In this document: positions 8,020-17,604 of the stretch, piece by piece
Numbering within the stretch: position 1 is the stretch's first letter
How the letters are laid out: each line of letters opens with the position of its first letter
NCBI GenBank assembly: GCA_028709465.1
Contig: JAQVWY010000011.1
Location: forward strand, 1-53,886
Source: Tissierellia bacterium
GTDB lineage: Bacteria; Bacillota; Clostridia; Tissierellales; Sedimentibacteraceae
DNA: 53,886 nt
Reading direction: 5' to 3'
The notes under the pieces: generated by a model
Database searches by the model: none
Told to the model about the DNA's origin: nothing
What the model saw: only the letters and a program-made list of their open reading frames with translations
Translations under genes and position numbers: made by a program

Positions 8020-9180
8020 TTAAATTATCTCTAAGGTAGAATATGCTTTTTCAACTAATCCTTCTATATCTAAATTACTTTCAGATTTCAATATTGATTG
8101 AAGCTTCGGCTTGATAACAGGATTTTTTGGTGCAAAAACACTACAACAATCATCATAGGGTAATATAGAAGTATCATAAGTTCCTATTTGTCTTGCTATA
8201 TCAATAATCTCTGTTTTATCCATACCAATCACTGGTTTAAGAATAGGTATATTAATTGCATTTTCTATAACTGCCATGGACTTCATAGTTTGGCTCGCTA
8301 CTTGACCTAAACTTTCTCCAGTTATTAACATATCAATTCCTTGTTCTAATGCTATTTTTTCAGCAATTCTCATCATAAACCTTCTGGCTAAAATTGTAGT
8401 TTCATCTTCTCTGCAATGCTGTTTTATAGCTTTGTGAACATCTAAAATATTTATACTGTATAATTTTATTTTTCCACAATATTCTTCAAGCTTCTCTGCT
8501 AGTTCTTTTACTTTTTCATTTGCTCTTTCACTTGTAAAAGGATATGTGTGAAAATAAAGAGCATCTATTTCCACACCTCTTTTTGCAATCATATATCCAG
8601 CTACTGGACTATCAATTCCACCAGATAAAAGTAATAAAGCACGTCCATTTGTCCCTCTAGGAAGTCCACCTACCGTTTTAATTTTTTCAGAAGAAATATA
8701 TGCATAATGTTTAATGTCAATATAAATATGTATATCTGGATTATGAACATCTACATTTACATTTGGAAATGCTTCTAATATTACCCCTCCCATGATTGCG
8801 CTAAAATCCATAGATTTATATGGAAATGTTTTATCGCTTCTGCGAGTATTTATTTTAAAAGTTTTAATTTCTTGATTATTAGATAAAAATTTAAATAATT
8901 CTATTGTTTTTTCCTTTATTAATTCTATATCCTTATCAACCTTTATGGATGGACTAATTAAAACTATTCCAAAAACCTTTTTAACTTTTTCTATGATATT
9001 ATCCATATCATTCTCATGCATTGTTTCAATAAATACCTTGCCTAAATCCTTATATATTTTTACATCTTTAAAACCTTTAAGTGAAAATCTTATTTGTTCA
9101 ATTAGTTTTTGCTCAAAAGAACCTCTGTTTTTGCCTTTTAAAAATATTTCTCCATAACTTACTGCTAACAAATTATACAT
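8020..9180 (-). CDS. thiI: tRNA uridine 4-sulfurtransferase ThiI
   Basis: 386 aa. It adenylates and thiolates U8 of tRNA and can pass sulfur to ThiS for thiamine synthesis. The N-terminal ferredoxin-like/THUMP region covers about residues 1-165; the PP-loop is LLSGGIDSPVAGY near residue 185; the conserved ITGESLGQVASQT lies in the AANH core. It ends soon after this domain, so it lacks the rhodanese domain of E. coli ThiI, as is usual in Firmicutes. Sulfur is then expected to come directly from the adjacent cysteine desulfurase, whose gene ends 17 bases upstream. SD AAAGGA before ATG. Confidence 0.95.
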   Translation of the reverse strand: MYNLLAVSYGEIFLKGKNRGSFEQKLIEQIRFSLKGFKDVKIYKDLGKVFIETMHENDMDNIIEKVKKVFGIVLISPSIKVDKDIELIKEKTIELFKFLSNNQEIKTFKINTRRSDKTFPYKSMDFSAIMGGVILEAFPNVNVDVHNPDIHIYIDIKHYAYISSEKIKTVGGLPRGTNGRALLLLSGGIDSPVAGYMIAKRGVEIDALYFHTYPFTSERANEKVKELAEKLEEYCGKIKLYSINILDVHKAIKQHCREDETTILARRFMMRIAEKIALEQGIDMLITGESLGQVASQTMKSMAVIENAINIPILKPVIGMDKTEIIDIARQIGTYDTSILPYDDCCSVFAPKNPVIKPKLQSILKSESNLDIEGLVEKAYSTLEII

Positions 9181-9197
9181 ATTTTATCCTTTCAAAT

Positions 9198-10352
9198 TTA
9201 TTTCATTATATCTCTAATTTCATTTACACATTCTTTTATATTTTTAACTACATATTCAATTTCTTCAAAATTATTAAAATAACCAAAGCTCATTCTTATG
9301 GTGCCATTAATATAATCTCTTTCTAAATTTATTGCATTTAATACTCTATTATCATTTTTAGCCTTTGATGAACAGGCTGCCCCTGTTGAAACATAAATTT
9401 CTTTTTGTTCTAAATAATGCACCAATACCTCACCTTTAACATTTTTAAATGATACGCTTAAGATGTGGGGTGCCCCCAAATTAGTTAAATCACTATTAAT
9501 TTTAATATCGTCAATTTCTTCTAACAATCTGTTTCCATATTGTTTTTTTAATTCATAAAGTTTATCATTTTCTTCTTTGAAATTATTATACAATAACTCA
9601 CTAGCCTTTCCAAAGCCAACAATTCCAGGAGTATTTTCAGTTCCAGGACGAAGACCTTTTTCTTGGTGTCCTCCAAATATTATTGAATTTATTTTATTAC
9701 CCTGTTTTATATACAATCCTCCTACACCTTTTGGACCATGAATTTTGTGACTGCTGAAAGAAATAGTATCTACATCTATCTTATTTACATCTATTCTAAT
9801 TTTTCCAAAAGCTTGTATTGCATCTATATGAATTTTTGTTTTATTATTCTTCTTTTTTACTATTTTTATAATATCTTCTAAATCCTGAACAGTTCCTATT
9901 TCATTATTTACATATATAATTGATATAAGTAAAGTATTGTCATCGATTTGATTTATAAGTTGTGACTTATCAATGTATCCATTTTCATCTGTATCTAAAT
10001 ACCTAACATCTATCTTTCCCTCGAAATGCCTAAATACATTATATACAGATGGATGTTCGATTTTTGTAGTAACTATATTCTTTTTATCTTCATAATTAAT
10101 AGAAGACAGATGACCTATTAATGCAATGTTATTACTTTCAGTTCCTCCACTTGTAAAAAATATTTCTTCTGGCTTAGCATTTATTACTTTAGCCGTTAAT
10201 TTTCTTGCTACATTAATTTTCTTTTCAATTTCCAGTCCTTTTCTATGGAGGGATGAAGGATTGCCATAATCATTTACATAAACATCTATTAATTCATCCA
10301 ACACCTCTGGTTTAATTTTAGTAGTTGCGCTATTATCTAAATATACTTCCAT
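9198..10352 (-). CDS. Cysteine desulfurase, NifS/IscS family, partner of ThiI
   Basis: 384 aa from the ATG with GAGGAAG 6 bases upstream; an ATG five codons earlier sits in the SD and is rejected. PLP-dependent removal of sulfur from cysteine. Visible are the start VYLDNSATT, the cofactor-contact FFTSGGTESNN, the PLP lysine in SFSSHKIHGPKG and the catalytic loop Cys in STGAACSSK. The long, ordered Cys loop is that of group I (NifS-like) enzymes. It is followed directly by thiI, the same pairing as nifZ-thiI of Bacillus, so a dedicated role in tRNA thiolation is likely rather than general Fe-S assembly; no iscU is adjacent. Confidence 0.93.
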   Translation of the reverse strand: MEVYLDNSATTKIKPEVLDELIDVYVNDYGNPSSLHRKGLEIEKKINVARKLTAKVINAKPEEIFFTSGGTESNNIALIGHLSSINYEDKKNIVTTKIEHPSVYNVFRHFEGKIDVRYLDTDENGYIDKSQLINQIDDNTLLISIIYVNNEIGTVQDLEDIIKIVKKKNNKTKIHIDAIQAFGKIRIDVNKIDVDTISFSSHKIHGPKGVGGLYIKQGNKINSIIFGGHQEKGLRPGTENTPGIVGFGKASELLYNNFKEENDKLYELKKQYGNRLLEEIDDIKINSDLTNLGAPHILSVSFKNVKGEVLVHYLEQKEIYVSTGAACSSKAKNDNRVLNAINLERDYINGTIRMSFGYFNNFEEIEYVVKNIKECVNEIRDIMK

Positions 10353-10406
10353 AAATTTCTTCCTCATTTTCTTTTAAAATAACATATAAATCGACAAAAA
10401 AAGCTT

Positions 10407-10427
10407 GCAAATATAGGTACTATTTGC
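10407..10427. promoter_or_regulatory. Inverted repeat upstream of the cysteine desulfurase gene
   Basis: GCAAATA - 7 bases - TATTTGC, a perfect 7-bp dyad 55 bases before the nifS-like start. Could be an operator or leader hairpin; no regulator is identified. Confidence 0.35.
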
Positions 10428-10440
10428 TATAATAATGCTT

Positions 10441-10460
10441 GGTTATCCCCCCCGATAACC
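10441..10460. repeat. Hairpin with an all-C/all-G loop
   Basis: GGTTATC - CCCCCC - GATAACC: a perfect 7-bp stem with six C on the plus strand (six G on the minus strand, which is the transcribed sense for the downstream gene). Striking in such AT-rich DNA. Function unknown. Confidence 0.4.
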
Positions 10461-10508
10461 AATATATATTCCCAATACCCCTTTTATGCATATTAATGCT
10501 TCACAATT

Positions 10509-10584
10509 ATGGCCCCGAGGCCATTTTTGTGTTTTTGAAGCCTAACACCATTTTTCAGAGTGTTTTATCAATAGTGTTAGGGCT
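10509..10584. repeat. Palindromic repeat locus 1 (degenerate)
   Basis: Two adjacent hairpins: ATGGCC-CCGA-GGCCAT at 10509-10524, and an outer stem GCCTAACAC / GTGTTAGGGC at 10540-10583 enclosing CCATTTTTCAGAG. The CCATTTTTCAGA core and the TTAGGGC end are shared with the hairpin families at 13.8, 31.6-31.9 and 35.5 kb, so this looks like a decayed or rearranged member. Confidence 0.5.
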
Positions 10585-10598
10585 CACGCAATGAGATA

Positions 10599-11414
10599 CT
10601 ATTCAACTATTTCTTTTGCCATCTCACCCAAATACAATTCAGATATTTTAACAACCGTTTTGTTCTCTGATGAATTATACTTAATATCATCTAACATTTT
10701 AATTGGGAGAACATTGTTTGATGTTCCTGTAATAAATGCCCCGTCAAAAGATTTAAGTTCATTATAAAGAATATTTCTCTTTTCTACTTTAATTCCATTA
10801 TTTTCACACAATTCAATTACTTTTCCTCTTGTGACACCTAATAATACAGCGCTGTCAAGAGATGTAATTAAAGTATTTCCTTTTACGAAAAATACATTTG
10901 ATTTGCTTCCCTCACTTATTGTATCATCATCATTAACCAATATTGCTTCAAAAGCATTTTTCTCGTATAATAATTTATCTATACTATCTCTAAAATTAGA
11001 TTCAAATTGTTTTACATTTGGATTCTTTCTGTGCTTTTTAACAGTAACAACATATATACCTTCTTTAAATTTTTCCTCTGAAGGGTAATGACTTTCTATA
11101 AAATACATTAAAATAATAGGCTTCTCTTTAATATAAAAAGATACTCTAACATTACAATTTTCTAAATCATTTTCACCTATAAGAATATTAATGTGATTTT
11201 TAAATTCACCGTAATTCATCTTTTCATCTAAACCAGTAAGTTCAATACTTTTATTCATTCTATCGAAATGTTCTTTTAAAAATATTGGTTTTCTCTTTAT
11301 AACTCTAATAACTTCATAGATTTTGGCATTATCTTCCTCTAATAAATCATACATACTTTTTTTTGATACAATTTTCCCATTGCAAATATTTTTTTCTGAT
11401 ACAATATTAATCAT
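10599..11414 (-). CDS. Class IV PLP aminotransferase/lyase (PabC/IlvE/D-amino acid transaminase fold)
   Basis: 271 aa. Fold-type IV PLP enzyme: the PLP lysine is expected in NPNVKQFES; the phosphate/cofactor loops are TISEGSKSNVFFV and LLGVTRGKVIELC, and the terminal substrate loop is AFITGTSNNVLPI. The family covers 4-amino-4-deoxychorismate lyase (folate), branched-chain aminotransferase and D-alanine aminotransferase, which cannot be told apart with confidence here. The length (271) fits PabC or Dat better than the 340-aa IlvE. No pabA/pabB is nearby. It starts the stretch just after the helicase gene, 5 bases apart, so the two are co-transcribed. Confidence 0.82.
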   Translation of the reverse strand: MINIVSEKNICNGKIVSKKSMYDLLEEDNAKIYEVIRVIKRKPIFLKEHFDRMNKSIELTGLDEKMNYGEFKNHINILIGENDLENCNVRVSFYIKEKPIILMYFIESHYPSEEKFKEGIYVVTVKKHRKNPNVKQFESNFRDSIDKLLYEKNAFEAILVNDDDTISEGSKSNVFFVKGNTLITSLDSAVLLGVTRGKVIELCENNGIKVEKRNILYNELKSFDGAFITGTSNNVLPIKMLDDIKYNSSENKTVVKISELYLGEMAKEIVE

Positions 11415-11419
11415 TTAAT

Positions 11420-13750
11420 TCATCCTTCCTTCCAAAATATTTGATTATTACTTTGAATACCAGTTATATTATAAATCTTTTTATAATTTTTCCAATGTTC
11501 TGGAAATAATTTAATATACGAATACTCACATAACCTAGAATCAATTAACAATAAAATACCCTTATCATTTTCCGTTCGTATTACTCTTCCTGCTGATTGA
11601 AGAATTTTATTGAATCCTGGATACTTGTAAGCAAAATCATACCCTCTATTAAATTTATCATTAAAAAAATCTCTAATAATATTTCTTTCAAAGGATATTT
11701 GTGGTATACCAGTACCTATTATAACCGCACCTATTAATTTTTCAAGGGGTAAATCTATACCTTCAGAAAAAATTCCACCAACTACAGTGAAAAGTACTAC
11801 ATTCCTATTTTCATGAAATTTTTCGATTATTTCTTCTTGCTCTTCCTCAGATAAGTTTTGGCTTTGAATAATTAAGTTTTCAGTAGAATATAAGTCCTTG
11901 TAAATATCATAAACCTTATTCATAAAATTATATGAAGGGAAAAAAACCATGTAATTTCCCACTTTTTCAGATACAGCTTTATTAATATACTCACATGCTT
12001 TATTAATATTTAAATCTCTTACAGCATATTTCATTGATATATCAGCTGTAATCATAATGTTTAAATTATTGTTATCAAAAGGTGAATTAAGTTTTAAAAT
12101 ATAATCATCCTCATCTCCACCTAGCAAATATCTGAAATATTTTAATGGAGTTAAAGTTGCTGAAAAAAATATAGAAGAACATGCTTGCTTTTCTATTTCC
12201 TTTAAAATTGAGGAAGGATCGATTAAAAAAATTTTAACTATTGTTTTTCCGCTTATAAAATCTATATAGAAACAAAAGTTATCATCAGCAATTTCATAAA
12301 TTTTAATGAAAAACATACTTTTAAAATATAAATCTAATAATTCATCTGGTATATTCTTTTGTTTAATATCATTAACATATATTTCGCATTCTGCAATAAA
12401 CCTACGCAATGCATTAACTAAATCTGATGGCAGACTTTCCATAATACCAGTTGTTTCTTCCATATCTTTCTTAATTTTAATGAATGCTTTATTAATTGAC
12501 TTTAATTCCTTATTTATTTTTTTATTAACATCCTTCATTATTTTTTGTACATTTAAATATTCCTCTTTAACTATTTCTGGAGAATACATATTTCTGGCTC
12601 TATCTTCTAAATTATGAGCTTCGTCAATCAATAAAATATCATTAGTATTTTTTAAAGCATCCTCTCTATGAAAAGATACCCTTGGGTCAAAATAATAATT
12701 GTAATCACATATTACAACATCTGACATATAGCTTAAATCCAAACTAAACTCAAAGGGACATAATTCATTTGCTTTACATATATTTTCTATATATTCTCTG
12801 TCAAATAAACAATCATTTTTTATTGTATTTATCAAAACAAAATTTAATTTATCATAATAACCCCTGGCATAAGGACATGATTCAGAGTCACAATCTAATT
12901 TATCTTGAAAGCATATTTTTTCTTTTGCTGTAATAACAGTTGTTTTTAATTTTAAGCCTTTTTCTGTCATTAATTTCATGGTATCAAATGCAATATTTTT
13001 TGTGGAAGATTTAGCCGTTAAGTAATATATTTTAGAATTATTCTTAATATTCATTGATTTTATCGCTGGAAATAACACAGAAATAGTTTTACCCACTCCA
13101 GTAGGAGCTTGAGCAAATAATTTTTTACCAGATTTAATTGTTTTATAAACTGCAACAGAAAAATCTCTTTGACCTTGTCTATAATTATCGAAGGGAAATT
13201 GCAAATTATTAATTGTTTCGGTTCTAATTTTATGTAAATTAATCACAGTTTCTGCCCAATCAATATAACGATTAATTAAATCATAAAAAAAACTTTCTAA
13301 TTCTTTAAAACTATACTTGTTAGTGAAAACTTTTGTTATTTTAGAATCTAAATTATAATATCTTAACTGTACAAATATTTCTTCAAGTTCATTTTGTAAA
13401 GAATATATGTATGCATAGCATTTAACCTGTCCTATGTGAGCTAAATTGTATTTTTCATCTATCATATCTAAATCTATATATGTGGATTTTATCTCATCAA
13501 CTATTACATGGCCTTCTTCTAAAATAATTCCATCTGCACGTCCTTCAATATTAAACTTGATATTTTTATACTCAAAATCATGCTTTAAAAAATATTCTTT
13601 CTCATAATTGTTTCCCATTTTGGATTGCAATAATTTGTGAGCTCTTATTCCTTCCATCGCCCTATCAGCATTCATTACTTTTGAGTTTAAATCTCCGCTT
13701 TTATATACAAATTCTACTAGTTCTCTTACTGATAGTTTAATGTTGTCCAT
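11420..13750 (-). CDS. Fe-S superfamily 2 helicase (XPD/DinG family) fused to an N-terminal PD-(D/E)XK nuclease
   Basis: 776 aa. The first ~180 residues form a RecB/Cas4-like nuclease: E33...H38 in the AMEGIRAH helix, D73 in GRADGI and E86-x-K88 in VDEIKST. The rest is an SF2 helicase: Walker A APTGVGKT (about residue 215), DEAH box LLIDEAHNLED (about 375) and motif VI QSAGRVIRT (about 715). Between motifs Ia and II lie clustered cysteines (KICFQDKLDCDSESCP, ENICKANELCP), the expected ligands of the XPD-type [4Fe-4S] cluster. Probably a 5'-3' DNA helicase-nuclease for repair or structured DNA, comparable with but domain-different from DinG (exonuclease-helicase). Same fusion is known in Firmicutes. 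SD AGAGGT before ATG. Confidence 0.85.
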   Translation of the reverse strand: MDNIKLSVRELVEFVYKSGDLNSKVMNADRAMEGIRAHKLLQSKMGNNYEKEYFLKHDFEYKNIKFNIEGRADGIILEEGHVIVDEIKSTYIDLDMIDEKYNLAHIGQVKCYAYIYSLQNELEEIFVQLRYYNLDSKITKVFTNKYSFKELESFFYDLINRYIDWAETVINLHKIRTETINNLQFPFDNYRQGQRDFSVAVYKTIKSGKKLFAQAPTGVGKTISVLFPAIKSMNIKNNSKIYYLTAKSSTKNIAFDTMKLMTEKGLKLKTTVITAKEKICFQDKLDCDSESCPYARGYYDKLNFVLINTIKNDCLFDREYIENICKANELCPFEFSLDLSYMSDVVICDYNYYFDPRVSFHREDALKNTNDILLIDEAHNLEDRARNMYSPEIVKEEYLNVQKIMKDVNKKINKELKSINKAFIKIKKDMEETTGIMESLPSDLVNALRRFIAECEIYVNDIKQKNIPDELLDLYFKSMFFIKIYEIADDNFCFYIDFISGKTIVKIFLIDPSSILKEIEKQACSSIFFSATLTPLKYFRYLLGGDEDDYILKLNSPFDNNNLNIMITADISMKYAVRDLNINKACEYINKAVSEKVGNYMVFFPSYNFMNKVYDIYKDLYSTENLIIQSQNLSEEEQEEIIEKFHENRNVVLFTVVGGIFSEGIDLPLEKLIGAVIIGTGIPQISFERNIIRDFFNDKFNRGYDFAYKYPGFNKILQSAGRVIRTENDKGILLLIDSRLCEYSYIKLFPEHWKNYKKIYNITGIQSNNQIFWKEG

Positions 13751-13769
13751 TTTTACCTCTAATTAATTT

Positions 13770-13810
13770 TTTGCTATTTTTTCTGCTCCTTACGTCGCAA
13801 AAAATGGGAA
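13770..13810. repeat. Palindromic repeat locus 2, hairpin A
   Basis: Short arm TATTTTTT paired with AAAAAATG around the conserved loop CTGCTCCTTACGTCGC. First of two tandem units upstream of the helicase gene. Confidence 0.6.
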
Positions 13811-13821
13811 CTCTTTGCGTT

Positions 13822-13876
13822 TGACCTACCATCCATTTCTTTTGCTCCTATCGTCGCAAGAAATGGGGTTAGGTCA
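13822..13876. repeat. Palindromic repeat locus 2, hairpin B
   Basis: Outer stem TGACCTA / TAGGTCA, an asymmetric internal loop (CCAT against GGGT), inner stem CCATTTCTT / AAGAAATGG and loop TTTGCTCCTATCGTCGC. It is the clearest complete member of the family. Confidence 0.75.
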
Positions 13877-13906
13877 TAAAAAAATAAACACTCTCTTACA
13901 GTGTCT
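13877..13906 (-). terminator. Terminator after the anti-sigma factor-like gene
   Basis: On the minus strand, GACACT - GTAAGAG - AGTGTT followed by TATTTTTTT. It closes the minus-strand transcript ending with the gene at 13939 and insulates it from the helicase gene. Confidence 0.75.
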
Positions 13907-13938
13907 ATTATATCAAATGTTATATAATAATAAAACTT

Positions 13939-14331
13939 TTATTTTAAATATTGAACGCACTTAACGGTATTTCCGCATATTGTAAACTCATCTGATAAAC
14001 CTTCAACAAGCATTAAACCTCTACCTGTATCATCAAAGTCATATTCCCCAAATGTTTTATGTTTAAATTTTATGCCTGAACCTTCATCAGAAACCTCAAT
14101 AATAAGAGAATTATTATTTATATGTACACAAATATTGAGAAGTTTCGACATATCTCCAAGATTACCATGCTTAACTCCATTGATAATAAGCTCACTTAAT
14201 ATTAATTTTGTATTAAAAAAAGCATTATGATTTAAATTCTCTTGTAAATTTGACAAAATATCATCAACTACATATTTAACTTGGCTAATGTCACTTTTGA
14301 TTTTCCTTTGAATTTTATAAGCCATAACCAC
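13939..14331 (-). CDS. Anti-sigma regulatory factor-like ATPase (RsbW/SpoIIAB HATPase_c_2 family)
   Basis: 130 aa. The GTG start has a well-placed GGGAGG 6 bases upstream; the next ATG, two codons on, is less well placed. GHKL ATPase motifs are present: N-box LSELIINGVKHGN (E47, N51), G1 VSDEGSGI and G2 TGRGLMLVEGL. RsbW-type proteins bind a sigma factor and phosphorylate an anti-anti-sigma partner. No STAS protein, PP2C or sigma gene lies beside it, so the target is unknown; it may belong to the broader class of single HATPase regulators. It follows engB, 84 bases apart. Confidence 0.85.
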   Translation of the reverse strand: MVMAYKIQRKIKSDISQVKYVVDDILSNLQENLNHNAFFNTKLILSELIINGVKHGNLGDMSKLLNICVHINNNSLIIEVSDEGSGIKFKHKTFGEYDFDDTGRGLMLVEGLSDEFTICGNTVKCVQYLK

Positions 14332-14415
14332 AATCAGCCTCCCTTAGCACAAATAATATACCCATTTATATAAGATTTAATCACATAGTAATTAAATTCA
14401 CTAAAGGAAAAATAT

Positions 14416-15012
14416 TTATTCTTTGTCTAAATCTAAAATATTTTCAAACAAGGTCCAAACTTCTTCAACACCGGCTTTTGATGAGGCGGAAAAAGGTATT
14501 ATAAAATTACTATCCTTGATATCTAAACATTTTTTAATTGCAGCAACACTTTTAATTTGCTGTGATCTTGACAACTTATCTGCCTTGGTTGCTATTACAT
14601 AGCCTGTATAATTATAGCTTTTAATCCATTCATACATTTGCCGATCATTTACACTAGGTTCATGTCTTATATCAACTAACAATACTACTTCCTTAAGCTG
14701 ATTTCTGCTTTTTAAATAAGTTTCTATCATTACTCCCCATTTGTCTTTTTCCTGTTTAGATACTTTTGCATATCCATATCCAGGCAAGTCAACAAAATTA
14801 AAATCATCATTTATATTATAAAAATTAATAGTTTGAGTTTTGCCAGGCTGTGAGCTTGTTCTTGCAAGCTTTCTTCTGTTGAGCAATGCATTAATCATAG
14901 AAGATTTTCCTACATTAGACTTACCAGAAAAGGCTATTTCAGGCACAACTGTATCTGGGTATTGCTCTTTTTTAACAGCACTAATTAACATTTCCGCTTT
15001 TCTTATTATCAT
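14416..15012 (-). CDS. engB: Ribosome biogenesis GTPase YsxC/EngB
   Basis: 198 aa. GTPase of the TrmE-Era-EngA-YihA-Septin class, needed for late assembly of the 50S subunit. Motifs: G1 GKSNVGKSS (30-38), G3 DLPGYGYAKV, G4 ATKADKLS, G5 FSASSKAG. The position after lon-like protease (lon-engB) is the same as in Bacillus (lonA-ysxC). SD AAAGGAG, ATG. It is separated from lon by 203 bases of repetitive spacer. Confidence 0.96.
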   Translation of the reverse strand: MIIRKAEMLISAVKKEQYPDTVVPEIAFSGKSNVGKSSMINALLNRRKLARTSSQPGKTQTINFYNINDDFNFVDLPGYGYAKVSKQEKDKWGVMIETYLKSRNQLKEVVLLVDIRHEPSVNDRQMYEWIKSYNYTGYVIATKADKLSRSQQIKSVAAIKKCLDIKDSNFIIPFSASSKAGVEEVWTLFENILDLDKE

Positions 15013-15039
15013 AATTTCTCCTTTAAGCAGTTGGCGAGC

Positions 15040-15205
15040 AATGGATTAGCATTGATAATTTAATCTTATCAACTTATTGTATATTATCTTATTTTACCAA
15101 TTCTGCATTAATAAAAATCCTGCATCCTTGCACTCTGCATTATCTGCATTCATTCCCATTGCACATCAATCGCTCACCTATTGCTTCTCAATCGCTTTTC
15201 AATGC
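15040..15205. repeat. Degenerate short tandem repeats between engB and lon
   Basis: The spacer is full of imperfect copies of CTGCATT(A) (about 15103-15150) followed by TTGC/ATCGCT units (about 15160-15205), with spacing near 10-12 bases. No ORF or clear hairpin. It may be slippage-derived DNA or remnants of a repeat element. Confidence 0.4.
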
Positions 15206-15215
15206 TCCACTATTA

Positions 15216-17546
15216 TTAGCTTACCATTGCTTCTTTTATCACTTGATCTATTGTATCCACATAAACTATTTGTAGCTTTTTAATTATTTTAGAATCTATT
15301 TTTGAAACTTCACTTTTATTTTTAGAACAAAGTATTACTTTCTTAATACCAGCTCTATTAGCAGCAAGGAGTTTTTCCTTTAATCCTCCAATTGGTAGTA
15401 CTCTCCCAGTAATAGTAATTTCTCCAGTCATTGCAACATCTTTTCTAACTGGTCTTTTTGTAAGAGCTGATATTACCGCAGTAGCCATAGTTATGCCTGC
15501 AGAAGGACCATCTTTTGGTATCGCCCCTTCAGGCACATGTATGTGAATATCTATTTCTTTAAAAATTTTATCATCAATATCATATATTTCATTGTTAGCT
15601 TTAATATAACTTAATGCAGCCATAGCTGATTCCTTCATAACATCACCAAGTTGTCCTGTCAACTGTAACTTTCCTTCACCCTTCATTGTATTAACCTCTA
15701 TAAACAGGGTTTCTCCACCTACAGATGTCCATGCAAGCCCAGTAACTACTCCAATTTGATCTTGCTCATAAGCTGTTTCATAACTATATTTTGGTATACC
15801 TAAAAATTTTACAACATTATTATTATTTATAGTTATAGATTTTTTATTGTTTTCAACTATTTGCACTGCTGCTTTTCTAACTAATTTACCTATGTTTCTT
15901 TCTAAATTTCTAACGCCTGATTCTCTAGTATATCTTTGTAAAATTTCTTTTATTGCATTATTTGATATTTTTACTTGTTTTTCTTTTAACCCATGTTCAG
16001 CAATTTGCTTTTTAATTAAATATTTATGTGCTATATTGCTTTTTTCCTCATCAGTATATCCAGATAATTCTATAACTTCCATTCTATCTAATAAAGGTCC
16101 TGGAATAGTAGATGTAGTATTAGCAGTTGTAATAAACATAACATGCTCTAAACTAAATGGAACTTCTAAATAATGATCCGTGAAAGTATTATTTTGTTCA
16201 GGATCTAATGCTTCGAGAAGTGCTGAAGCTGGATCGCCTCTAAAATCGCTAGCAAGCTTATCTATTTCATCAAGTAAAAATACTGGATTATTATATTTAA
16301 TCTTTGCCATTGAAGACATTATTCTGCCTGGGATAGCTCCAATATAAGTTCTTCTATGTCCTCTAATTTCAGCTTCATCTCTAACACCACCTAATGAGAT
16401 ACGAACGAATTTTCTGTTCATAGCTCTTGCAATAGATTTAGCAATAGATGTTTTTCCTACTCCTGGTGGTCCAACAAAACAAAGTATTGGGCCTTTCATG
16501 TTTTTATTAATATGTTTTACCGCTAAATACTCTAATATTCTTTCTTTAATATCTTCTAGTCCATAATGATCTTCATTTAATATTTCTCTAGCTTTTTTTA
16601 AGTCAGTATTATCCTTTGTCTTTTTATCCCACGGCAAATCTAAAAGCCAATCAACATATGTTTTTATTACACCAGAGTCTGGAGAAGCAGGCGAAATTTT
16701 TAGAAGCCTCATTATTTCCTTTTCAGCTTTTTCTCTAACTTCTTTTGGCATTTTTGCAGAAGATATTTTTTCCATATATTCTTCAACTTCTAACTCAACA
16801 CTTTCATCTTCACCAAGCTCTTTTTGAATTGCCTTCATTTGCTCTTTTAAATAATAATCACGTTGAAATTCACTTACCTGTTTTTTTACCTGTTCACTAA
16901 TTTCATCTTCTATTTGCATTACCTTTATTTCTTTTGCAATATAATTATTCAGTTTTTCTAACCTGTCATATGGTTCAAAAATTTCTAATAGTTCTTGTTT
17001 TTGTTCAGGTTTTAAATAAATATAAGAAGCCAATACATCAGCTAACTTATCTGGATTTTTTATTCCTTTTAATGATAATACTGCATCTGGGGCAACTTTA
17101 TTATAAATAGAAGCATAATCTTCAAAAATATCTAATGAAAATCTAATAATTGCCTCTAGTTCTTCTTTTATAGGCAAATTAAAGTCATAAGTATATTCAT
17201 CTACTAATATTTCAAAATATGGTTCTGATTGCGTAATTTCGACGATTTTTGCTCTATTTAAGCCTTCCACTAAAACTCTGATATTATCACCAGGCATTTT
17301 AATCATTTGCTTAATTTTACACACTACACCAATATTATAAAAATCATCTTCCTTTGGTGAATCAATATCAGGTTCTTTTTGAACTGTAAGAAAAATATTT
17401 GAATCTTCAAGCATTGCCTCTTCTAGTGCATTGATAGATTTTTCCCTTCCAATATCAAAATGTAATACCATATTAGGGAAAATACCAATTCCGCGAATAG
17501 GAATCAATGGCAAACTTTTTCTTTCTACATTGTAATTTTGAATCAT
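15216..17546 (-). CDS. lon: ATP-dependent protease La (Lon)
   Basis: 776 aa from the ATG with AAAGGAG 5 bases upstream; an in-frame TTG six codons earlier overlaps that SD and is rejected. Cytoplasmic AAA+ serine protease that degrades damaged and regulatory proteins. Domains: N-terminal LON substrate domain (about 10-200), coiled coil, AAA+ with Walker [10 protein letters not shown] and Walker B FLLDEIDK, and C-terminal protease with the Ser682 (DGPSAG)-Lys725 (GGLKEKLL) dyad. Full length. It is downstream of clpX with a hairpin between them, so it may get reduced read-through plus its own promoter. Confidence 0.97.
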   Translation of the reverse strand: MIQNYNVERKSLPLIPIRGIGIFPNMVLHFDIGREKSINALEEAMLEDSNIFLTVQKEPDIDSPKEDDFYNIGVVCKIKQMIKMPGDNIRVLVEGLNRAKIVEITQSEPYFEILVDEYTYDFNLPIKEELEAIIRFSLDIFEDYASIYNKVAPDAVLSLKGIKNPDKLADVLASYIYLKPEQKQELLEIFEPYDRLEKLNNYIAKEIKVMQIEDEISEQVKKQVSEFQRDYYLKEQMKAIQKELGEDESVELEVEEYMEKISSAKMPKEVREKAEKEIMRLLKISPASPDSGVIKTYVDWLLDLPWDKKTKDNTDLKKAREILNEDHYGLEDIKERILEYLAVKHINKNMKGPILCFVGPPGVGKTSIAKSIARAMNRKFVRISLGGVRDEAEIRGHRRTYIGAIPGRIMSSMAKIKYNNPVFLLDEIDKLASDFRGDPASALLEALDPEQNNTFTDHYLEVPFSLEHVMFITTANTTSTIPGPLLDRMEVIELSGYTDEEKSNIAHKYLIKKQIAEHGLKEKQVKISNNAIKEILQRYTRESGVRNLERNIGKLVRKAAVQIVENNKKSITINNNNVVKFLGIPKYSYETAYEQDQIGVVTGLAWTSVGGETLFIEVNTMKGEGKLQLTGQLGDVMKESAMAALSYIKANNEIYDIDDKIFKEIDIHIHVPEGAIPKDGPSAGITMATAVISALTKRPVRKDVAMTGEITITGRVLPIGGLKEKLLAANRAGIKKVILCSKNKSEVSKIDSKIIKKLQIVYVDTIDQVIKEAMVS

Positions 17547-17572
17547 TTTTTCTCCTTTACTCAAGGTATATT

Positions 17573-17604
17573 GAAAAACTGCCTACTTAAAGGCAGGCAG
17601 TTTA
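17573..17604 (-). terminator. Terminator/attenuator between clpX and lon
   Basis: On the minus strand, AAACTGCCTGCC - TTTA - AGTAGGCAGTTT then TTC. The stem begins at the clpX stop codon and the U tract is short, so partial read-through into lon is likely. Confidence 0.7.

Noticed and set aside
10368..10598. tRNA or riboswitch before the cysteine desulfurase gene
   Set aside because: The hairpins do not match cloverleaf geometry or any aptamer consensus I know.
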